Positions 56,216 through 64,000 of a DNA stretch of 64,000 nucleotides are shown here, piece after piece. The DNA is taken from positions 11,238,676 to 11,302,675 of the forward strand of contig JBCFYV010000012.1 in the NCBI GenBank assembly GCA_039000515.1. The letters are read 5' to 3'. This DNA comes from Timema cristinae (taxonomy: Eukaryota; Arthropoda; Insecta; Phasmatodea; Timematidae). A program made the position numbers and the translations under genes. Position 1 is the first letter of the stretch; every line of letters starts with the position of its first letter. A model generated the notes under the pieces. That model was not told the origin of the DNA. It did no database searches and worked only from the letters and a program-made list of their open reading frames with translations.

Positions 56216-57100
56216 GCAATATATGTTTTATTCTTTTGGTTAACATTATATTTTAAAAAAAGTCGTTTTAAATTTAATGAAAGTATTAAAATTATAATAA
56301 TAATTAGTATTATTATAATCATCACTGTTGGCTCAGTTTAGGATTTATAAACATCTCAACAATGTGTAATCAATGGTTAAGTTTATTAAATAAAAGAGAT
56401 ACAGATCACAGAGTTCTTATTCAAAACAGTGATCATATTTCATAAACGCTGCTATGGGATACGCCCTTATCCTATCCTAAATAATTAAACAAACCCTTCC
56501 ACATGCATATCCTGTAGGACAATTTAGTCTACCCTTTTTAAGTTTACAAATTTTCCAAAGTAAAGCTAAGTTTTCTTGTCTACGTTTTTATGCTCTATTG
56601 CGCCATAAACGTCTCTAGTTTATTTAAACTGTGTGTAAGTGTGTGCGCGCGAACGCTTACGTCCGACTGCTCCAAAGGAAGCTGATACTATTGTCCCATG
56701 TACGACCCGTTCACAATGGGACACTGTAATTCAGAGTTTGAAGTTAATACAGAGGCGTTATCTGACTAGAGGAATTGAGTCCATAGAAGTTCGTATTGCC
56801 TTGTAATTAACACACACACACACACACACACACACATTGGCTAATTCCCGTATAATTAGTTACGTTATAACTTGGGCGATATATAAACCACATGATTTGC
56901 CATGCTCTGTCGTATGATTCAATAGTTCAAGTTAGAGACTAGAAAAGCACGAAATTACCACTGTTTTAAAAAAACAAAATTCATTAGAATCTACACATTT
57001 TCTAGAAGGAATTCTCATTTTATTCCAGACAACTTGAAATCAAGTTTATAGAAATACAATTATTTCAATGTTGATAAAATTGACCAGCGTGACTTTGTGT
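56216..57100. other. No gene seen; (CA)n at 56810-56836
   Basis: Contains a CA run and a short inverted pair (TGTCCCAT...ATGGGACA) at about 56692-56725. 56620-56800 is more balanced in composition. Confidence 0.45.
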
Positions 57101-57105
57101 CTAAA

Positions 57106-57410
57106 ACAAGATGGTTTGAGATTAATGGGGCAGTATAAAGTCTTAAGCAACCTAGTGTATAAGTAACAAGATGGTTTGAGATTGATGGGGCAGTATAAAG
57201 TCGTTAAGCAACCTAGTGTATAAGTAACAAGATGGTTTGAGATTGATGGGGCAGTATAAAGTCGTTAAGCAACCTAGTGTATAAGTAACAAGATGGTTTG
57301 AGATTGATGGGGCAGTATAAAGTCGTTAAGCAACCTAGTGTATAAGTAACAAGATGGTTTGAGATTGATGGGGCAGTATAAAGTCGTTAAGCAACCTAGT
57401 GTATAAGTAA
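57106..57410. repeat. 61-bp minisatellite, 5 units
   Basis: Units starting ACAAGATGGTTTGAGATTGA occur at 57106, 57166, 57227, 57288 and 57349. Units 2-5 are essentially identical. The first has one substitution and a 1-base deletion. High identity suggests recent expansion. Confidence 0.97.
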
Positions 57411-57724
57411 GGGGCACAATATGACGTGTGCTCACACTGGTTATTTGTTCAATTACATTTTCTTAAATGCAAAGGCCAACTATTTAAAGCGTGCAGTTAG
57501 AGGTCCTTAATTCGTAAATATTTCAATATTTTTTATTGGTTTATTTTGCGGAATTCCTTATGATTTTTCTGTTTTTATTCCAAGCGCAACAAATCTTTGT
57601 ATTTTCTCGAATTTTCGGGTTTTCCAGGTGCATGTCCGTGAAAATGTCGATACACAGTTGTGATCAACTCTGGAGCATTTTATGAAATGTACAACATTGG
57701 TAATGGGTTGTAGATTGTTTCTTA

Positions 57725-57830
57725 CCCTCATTGGTGAACCACTGTCTAAAATGCAAGGGACGGTGACGGGGAGGTCAATCTAGGAATTTCGGCTGGATGC
57801 ATTTCCTTTTAAAAATTATACCTTAAGGTG
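57725..57830 (+). mobile_element. SINE-A fragment
   Basis: GGACGGTGACGGGGAGGTCA, box B remnant and GGCTGGATGCATTTCC. Partial. Confidence 0.45.
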
Positions 57831-57837
57831 GGATGAA

Positions 57838-58530
57838 TGAATGAGAAAAAAATGTTTGTTACATTTTTCATGGCAAATACATGTTTTCGGTAAAATAAAT
57901 CATATATGGATTGCTCCAATAGAAACATAGGGTTTAATTTTCTACACACAAATTAGTAATCTCAATATTTGTAGACTATTTGTCATGAGCATATTAGCGT
58001 TTGTTGAGAGGCTTTTTAAATGAAGAGAAATAGTTCTCGTCAAATTCTAGGATACCCTTAAAAGATGTTCAAGGAACTATTGACATTACTTTGTGAAGAT
58101 AATAATTATTATTATTACTATTAGCACCACATCTTAGCCCCCCCCCCCGTCCTACTACCCGTTCGGGCTGTACACAATTACGCTAATGTGTAATGGTAGG
58201 TTGATTGTGAGATGAAATGGAGGACCTACAGTTTAACGTGGGATCCGAACCACGGTGGAGGCCTGGCATTCCACACATTCATAAGTTGTGATAAATGCAC
58301 GTCTTGTCAGAGATGAAAGAAGGGTTTGGCAGTCAGATAGATCTGTGCCGGGACCTAGGATTGAACCCCGGACCCCCAGCACAGAAATCTGACACCCTAC
58401 CCCTAGACCGCCAGCTCACGATGAAGATAATTAAACTCATTGTTTTTACTGGATAAATGTTTGATTTATTTCACAGAGCAAATTTTCGCTATAAAAGTTG
58501 TAAAAAATACTGGCCTTAGCTCGCATTCTC
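57838..58530. mobile_element. MITE-P copy 3, split by SINE-C
   Basis: The left part (57838-58103) has ATTGCTCCAATAGAAACATA and CTATTTGTCATGAGCATATT. The right part (58442-58530) ends TACTGGCCTTAGCTCGCATT. The SINE removed, the halves restore a palindrome of about 355 bp. Confidence 0.75.
58094..58441 (-). mobile_element. SINE-C, full length with 10-bp TSD, inside MITE-P
   Basis: TGAAGATAAT at 58094-58103 and 58432-58441. Minus-strand head with TGGCGGTCTAGGGGTAGGGT and box B (GGGTTCAATCC). Body and tail are complete. The tail is interrupted at about 58133-58155 by a C run with a partial duplication of CATCTTA/TCCTACTACC. Confidence 0.94.
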
Positions 58531-59094
58531 TACCATCTTCCCTTAAGCTGCATTAGGCCTACTGTATAAAGGTAAATGTACGTATACCCGGATGAGTATT
58601 AGGGTTCAATCACATCAATTATAACAGTGGTAATGTGCGTCTTAATAAGTATATTGTTATGTTTCTTTAATGCTTAGGGTCCATCCTGAAATTACGCAAG
58701 GTTTTTTTTTATCAATATTAATGGAGAGACAAACTCTAATTTTTCTTTTTGTCAGAAAATAAGTATATTAACTATAATATTTAACTTATATTTAATTTAC
58801 TTAATGCAATTAAAGTACTCTAAAATGAACTATCACTCGCTTTATTAACAATCCTTACGTTTAAAACTAACTTAACGATTAATATAATGTATCAAATCAT
58901 AAATAATTACCTAGGATAAAAGGAGTTGGGAGGGGGATTGAAAATCTTACATCCCTTACGTACGAGGGATAAGGAGGGAGAATATCACGAAAAAACACCT
59001 TTAGTAATTTAAGGACGGCTATTATAATATCCATGTTTTAATATCTTCCCAAAATTAGAAAGATGGGTGGTATCCATGTTCTCAGTAAAAATTA
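58531..59094. other. No gene seen
   Basis: AT-rich DNA without recognised elements. Confidence 0.35.
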
Positions 59095-59095
59095 A

Positions 59096-59389
59096 TATAT
59101 TCATAACCTTTTTCTTTTTTATTATTTTTGCACTGTGTCTTATTTACTACCCGTTTGGGTTACACACTTAGGTACTAATTACGCTAGTGGGCTAGGGATT
59201 TGGAATGTTTAATATAGAGGAAGTGACCCCATATTTGCGTGGAGGGAGAATGGAAAACCATTTAGGAAAAACCATCCCCAGTTCACTTGGTTGAGATTCG
59301 AACATCAATCTCCCGTTCTCGGCAGTCTGGATCAAAACGAAATTAGCGTGTTAGCCAACTACGCCACCGAGGCGAGTATATTCATAACC
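59096..59389 (-). mobile_element. SINE-A2, full length with 13-bp TSD
   Basis: TATATTCATAACC at 59096-59108 and 59377-59389. Same subfamily order as 55649-55901, with slightly more divergence (box B complement GAGATTCGAACATCAATCTC). Head: GTTAGCCAACTACGCCACCG, identical to the reference copy. Confidence 0.94.
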
Positions 59390-59696
59390 ATCTATGTAAG
59401 TAAAGTCTCGACAAAATGTTATAGTTATTAAATATATCTCCACCATGATGGCACCAATTTATGTGTGCAATAAATAATTCTATAAACGATAAACAGGTTG
59501 AAAAAATAAAATGTAATGACAAGTCTACACATACACGCACAGCTGCTGTCAAGAAACCCACTTTTAGGCACAAATAGCAGGCCGTTAGCTCTCACACACC
59601 ATCTTTTAGCCAACAATGGAATCTTAAAATGCTAAATAATTTACAAGATTCAGTAAAATGGTAATAAGTGTTTAAATCTAGCATTTTTTAGGCTAA

Positions 59697-59815
59697 GCCT
59701 TAAAATAATCGGTGGACTGGAAAAAAACCTGGATAGTTTAGAGGTAATAGCATTCGAGCACCAAACCTAAGGTTTTGGGTTCTAGTAGCATGCGCAGATG
59801 TCATTTATCAATATT
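59697..59815 (+). mobile_element. SINE-D relic
   Basis: AAGCCTTAAAATAATCGGTG (5' flank remnant), ACCTGGATAGTTTAGAGGTA (box A) and AAGGTTTTGGGTTCTAGTAG (decayed box B), then TTTATCAATATT. Confidence 0.55.
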
Positions 59816-59819
59816 TGTT

Positions 59820-60140
59820 TTTGTTTATAGAAGTATAAAAAATAAACCTTGAATCAAGACAAACTGAGCATGCCAGCAAAATATATAGGTCTAAAGAGGA
59901 CTGAGAGAGTAATCCTAGCTAAATTCTAAGGAAAAGGGAGTCAAGGAATAGAGGAGGACAGTGCTAATTATGTAGTTTGAAAGTGATATAGTAAAATAAG
60001 GAAACTACCTGGAATGAAGAGGGTTCACGTGGAGAGAATAAAGAGAGAGTATTAGATCAAAACGTGAACCATACATACATATTTAATTACGCCGTTCTCT
60101 TACCGGGTAGGCAATAAACTGAGCATATAGCAAAAAAACC
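59820..60140. other. No gene seen
   Basis: Mixed purine-rich sequence without recognised elements. Confidence 0.35.
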
Positions 60141-60147
60141 TACGTAC

Positions 60148-60800
60148 TTAATCTATTCTCACTAACTTTCTCCACACTTCCCTATTCTTGCATAATCCCT
60201 TCGCTTCAACAACAACCACACACTGAGTCATACATAATCTTTAATTCTTAAAACTCATGTTTCTATTTTCACACATTCTACTACAACATTTCGTCACCCG
60301 AGAATGCAAGGGTTCTATGTCCAATTTTTCACTTTTGTGTAAAAGAGCATTGAAGTTTGACCTTGTGTATAAAACCAATGTTACTAGATGACAACTCGAG
60401 TTGGTATCTTCTTATGTAATTATATAATAGTCTCAATTTCACCACAGGTGAATCAAGTGCATTCTAATTAAACGTAAACACCAAATATCTCAAATTTAAC
60501 AATTTTGGAGACAGAACACTTGCATTCTCGGGTGACGATTTGTCCACCTCCTACATGGTCTATCTCTTCCTTTAAATCCACCTACTCTACCTTCATATAT
60601 TTGCTTCGTCACTCGATCCACCCTCATTCTCCCAACACGATTCTTTCACATTAACATATTGAACTCCTTTAAAACACCGCCCACCTTCAGCACCCATTCA
60701 TTGATGACTCTGTCCATACGAGTTTTTCCACATACATTTCGTAGATCTCTCATTCCAACCGCATTCACCTTGCTCTTGTTTCTCTTGATAAAACCACGCT
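60148..60800 (-). pseudogene. LINE-B ORF2 3' end, split by a MITE
   Basis: On the minus strand: KRNKSKVNAVGMRDLRNVCG, KTRMDRVINEWVLKVGGV, then RVGRMRVDRVTKQIYEGRVG and RRWTN. The MITE follows, then VVVECVKIET. After frame loss it ends EAKGLCKNREVWRKLVRID and a stop at 60148-60150. This matches the post-RT C-terminal region of non-LTR retrotransposons ('NR.EAVEMR.LR...G.TR.DR.RNE......RWFGHV.RM...R.TK.IYEG.V.GRRGRGRP..RW.D.V..C'). The family is distinct from LINE-A. The RT domain is absent. Confidence 0.85.
60288..60541. mobile_element. 246-bp MITE in LINE-B, TSD ATTT
   Basis: The element is 60292-60537. Its ends CGTCACCCGAGAATGCAAGG and (reverse complement) CGTCACCCGAGAATGCAAGT match for 19 bases and continue with few differences to about 33 bp. 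ATTT flanks both sides, and removing the insert joins W-T-N to V-V-V-E-C in the LINE reading frame. No coding capacity. Confidence 0.92.
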
Positions 60801-61970
60801 TAAAATAAATGAAATCATGAATACAAGTTATAAAAATACCAACAGACCTATTCAATTATAATATGAATTAAATTTTATAACAAATGTTTACTGGCCCTAT
60901 CAAATAATAAACTTAATTAATTTTATTTTTACAATTTTATCAAACTTTACTTTGTTCATATAAATTCACAAAAAAGTTAATACAATTAATTAAGGACGTA
61001 TCACGAAATGTTTTCACATGTAATTTATTTTAAAATATGTTTTTATTATGTCAAGAAAACTATTACGTAGAAAATTCAACATCTATAGCGGAGTATTAAA
61101 AAAAGATAATTAACATGAAAATTAATTTTGATCGGAGATAAGTAGCTTAAACTATTTTAATTTCAAACTCAGAGTTTATATCAGTGGATACAGTAACGTT
61201 TTTTTTAATGTGATTAACTTACCGAATAGTAGACTGATAGGAAGTATTTAAACCTCAAAATGAGCATCAGGTTTAAAAGCACAGCGCGGACTGAGGGGGT
61301 GCATTCACACCAAACAGTAACGATTCTTTCGATTATAATTTTTTTGCTGTAAACAACATTTAATATGTCTACAGCGATTAGTTTAAAAAAAATCACCTAC
61401 AAGGATCCTTGAGGGTGTAAATAAAAGAAGAGTAAACAAAAGGCAAGGTAAGATGAGTGTTACTATCCGACATGAATGACAAGCAGGCCTTATTAAAGAA
61501 AAGGGAAACTTTGCGAATACATCTCTGTTAGTAAAATTGATGATGGAGCCTTGGCATGTAACACCCTACTCCCCCCACGGAACAGCTCCCAGCCAACACA
61601 CATCCAGTGAATGGCAAACGAGGGGACGCTACAAGGGATGGAAAGTAAATGCTCCATTTCGCCACACATAAACAGCCATTCACAGAGTGAAGACGTTCAG
61701 TATGTAACCCCCTCCCCTCTCTTAACTGCCTGCCACATAATTCGACATGCGAGGATACAGATTCAATGAAGAAGGGTGTGTTTGAAGGGGGAGAGAAGAA
61801 CTATTATGGGATGACTGAGGGGAACGAAATGACGCGTTGAGGAGCTGCACAAGTACCCTACAAATGTATTAGACGCTGGAATACAACGGTGAGCCAAATA
61901 TTTGCAGTAAAATTAATAAACACGCTCAATTAACATCATTGGCACGAATACAACATTTTAGGATCATCTA
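60801..61970. other. No gene seen; complex block at 61440-61870
   Basis: 60860-61440 is AT-rich. 61440-61870 is balanced, non-repetitive and without an open frame of note. It could be conserved non-coding DNA. Confidence 0.35.
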
Positions 61971-61974
61971 GTCT

Positions 61975-62135
61975 CCTTTGCCGTGGACAAGATTTAAGCC
62001 CCTACAAGGTATACAACAGTTTAAAAAAATATATTTCCCACTCTTCCCCAAGAATATTTTTCTAAATTATACCTTTATATCCCAATCCCTTTAGTGCATT
62101 TAAATAATTACAGCCCGGACGGCTTGTAAGACTAA
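61975..62135 (+). mobile_element. SINE-A, old copy
   Basis: GCCGTGGACAAGATTTAAGC, CCACTCTTCCCCAAGAATAT, TTATATCCCAATCCCTTTAG and CAGCCCGGACGGCTTGTAAG are in element order. Confidence 0.6.
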
Positions 62136-62143
62136 TGAACAAT

Positions 62144-63256
62144 TACATACTGATATACAACTGTTATAATGTGTGACGTACTAATATACAATAGTTATTG
62201 TGTGTGTGACATACTAATATATAATGGTTATTGTGTTGACATACTAATATACAATGCTTATTGTATGTGACATACTAATATATAATGGTTATTGTGTTTG
62301 ACATACTAAATAATACAATAGTTATTGTATTGTGTTGACATACAATATATATATAATGGTTATTGTGTGTGACATACTAATATACAATGCTTATTGTGTG
62401 TGTGACATACTAATATACAATGGTTATTGTATGTGACATACTAATATACAATGGTTATTGTGTGTGACATACTAATATACAATATTATTGTGTGTGTGAC
62501 ATACTAATATATAATGGTTATTGTGTGTGACGTACTAATATATAATAGTTATTGTGTGTGTGACATACTAATATACAATGGTTATTGTATGTGACATACT
62601 AATATATAATGGTTATTGTGTTTGACATACTAATATACAATAGTTATTGTGTGTGTGACATACTAATATATAATGGTTATTGTGTGTGACATACTAATAT
62701 ACAATATTATTGTGTGTGTGACATACTAATATATAATGGTTATTGTGTTGACATACTAATATACAATGGGTTATTGTGTGTGTGACATACTAATATATAA
62801 TGGTTATTGTGTGTGACATACTAATATACAATAGTTATTGTGTTGTGTGACGTACTAATATATAATAGTTATTGTGTGTGTGACATACTAATATACAATG
62901 TATTGTTATGTGACATACTATTATAATGTTATTGTGTTTGACATACTAATATACAATAGTTATTGTGTGTGTGTGGACATACTAATTATAATGTTATTGT
63001 GTGTGACAACTAATATACAAATGCTTATTGTGTGTGTGACATACTAATATACAATGCTTATATGTGTGTGTGACATACTAATATACAATGGTTATTGTAT
63101 GTGACATACTAATATACAATGGTTATTGTGTGTGACATACTAATATACAATGGTTATTGTGTGTGTGGACATACTAATATATAATGGTGTTTATGTGTGA
63201 CATACAAATATACAATGGTTATTGTGTGTGACATACTAATATACCATGGTTATTGT
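62144..63256. repeat. ~32-bp satellite array, ~35 units, with higher-order pattern
   Basis: The monomer is GACATACTAATATACAATGG followed by TTATTGTGTGT, 27-36 bp long. Variants include GTGTTTGAC, GACGTAC, ATATAATGG and ACAATAGTT. Diagnostic variants recur at about 320-bp steps: GTGTTTGAC at 62294, 62618 and 62934, and GACGTAC at 62175, 62529 and 62849. That implies a higher-order unit of about ten monomers. Confidence 0.93.
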
Positions 63257-63474
63257 ACAATTAACTCATTAATTTTGTTTTGTTGACTAGTTTTCCATTG
63301 TAATAAGTCTGATTTAGTGTATGTGATGAGGGCCCAAACATACTGTCCACTAGTTTATAAACCTTTTTTAAAAATATAAAAATGTAGATTAGTCAATTAT
63401 ATGTATGTTCCAGCTGTCAAAATTAATATCTTCAGAACACCCCAAGGAGAAAAAAATATATTGAAGTTTTTTAC

Positions 63475-63690
63475 CGCCCCGCTTCTTACTAACCACCTGA
63501 TGAGATAACTGCATTTAATTACAATAACGGGGTAAGGATGAGGAAAGTAAAATGTATTGGGAATGTGCCCGCACTTTTATGAAGAGGGAGTGAAAAACCA
63601 TTTAGGAAAAAACACCCTCAGTATATCAGCGGTATTAAAGCTCGAAAACCCAGCATCACCAGCAAACAACAATAAATGAGCCTTACATTA
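63475..63690 (-). mobile_element. SINE-A, diverged
   Basis: Tail (CCGCTTCTTACTAACCACCT), body (GAATGTGCCCGCACTTTTAT, AACCATTTAGGAAAAAACAC then CCTCAGTATATC) and a decayed box B/head (AGCTCGAAAACCCAGCATCA). Confidence 0.7.
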
Positions 63691-63694
63691 AAAC

Positions 63695-64000
63695 TACGTG
63701 CCCATCGGCGCGTGTGCATAGGAATTAATCTAACAACTTTTTGAATTGTTAATAAATGCTCCTCGTACGGCGTATTTAATAGCACACCTACACAAAAATC
63801 TACATTCACAAACTGGCAATATCATTTAAATATCATAGAAAGACGGACTTCACATTAACGAAACTTTTTTTTTTAGTTTTGTTGCCGGACTCGTTATTAT
63901 GGCAGCAGTAATTTAATACCTAGTGACCATACAAACATAAAGTGGTCATCGTTTGTGAACATATTCTTCCCATGACACAATTTTCGTGACACTTCAGATA
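63695..64000. other. No gene seen
   Basis: AT-rich DNA to the window edge. Confidence 0.35.

Overview
The window is non-coding, repeat-rich eukaryotic DNA. It is AT-rich, with stop codons dense in all frames. I find no intact protein-coding gene, rRNA, bona fide tRNA gene or CRISPR array. The only recognisable protein sequence is debris of transposable elements: a hAT transposase (16045-17031), a mariner transposase (54438-54812), and the 3' ends of two non-LTR retrotransposons (LINE-A at 25384-25543 and 44229-46175; LINE-B at 60148-60800). Dozens of tRNA-derived SINEs, several MITEs and several satellite arrays fill much of the rest.

This looks like a large insect genome. The LINE-A C-terminus is of a type common in cockroaches, termites and stick insects. 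Translations of SINE-A resemble SINE-derived spurious peptides that I recall from Timema stick insects. That attribution is from memory and only moderately certain. The window is probably intergenic or deep inside a long intron.

Family labels used here are mine. SINE-A is tRNA-derived, about 245 bp, by far the most abundant, with subfamily A2. SINE-C has a different tRNA-like head and body but the same final ~50 bp and the same (TAA)n tail as SINE-A. SINE-B is tRNA-derived with an unrelated body. SINE-D has a conserved 5' flank followed by a 3' tRNA-like domain. SINE-E is tRNA-derived, about 280 bp. MITE-P is a ~345-bp nearly complete palindrome. Repeat T is a degenerate tandem array of ~140-180-bp units. 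Repeat G is a ~200-bp dispersed repeat.

Layout. 1-369 is a 41-bp minisatellite running off the left edge. 370-9590 holds SINE-A, -C and -D copies, a GC-rich island (5425-5740) and a T array split by a SINE-C. 10507-11174 is a pogo/Tigger-like MITE. 11.5-19.6 kb has SINEs and a hAT relic. 19.7-36 kb is a dense field of SINE-A copies, one MITE and a LINE-A tail. 36.8-42.5 kb has phased A-tracts, a GC-richer block, a T array, a MITE-P and a near-perfect 133-bp hairpin. 44.2-46.2 kb is a LINE-A interrupted by a 1.3-kb DNA transposon. 51-58.5 kb has two MITE-P copies and a rearranged palindromic mariner. 60.1-60.8 kb is a LINE-B split by a MITE. 62144-63256 is a satellite with apparent higher-order structure.

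Several insertions are proven by target-site duplications readable in the sequence, which gives a relative chronology: SINE-C into MITE-P, MITE into LINE-B, transposon into LINE-A, SINE-C into repeat T. I see no set of genes working together, so no gene-encoded system can be claimed here. The unusual content is in the structure and nesting of mobile elements.
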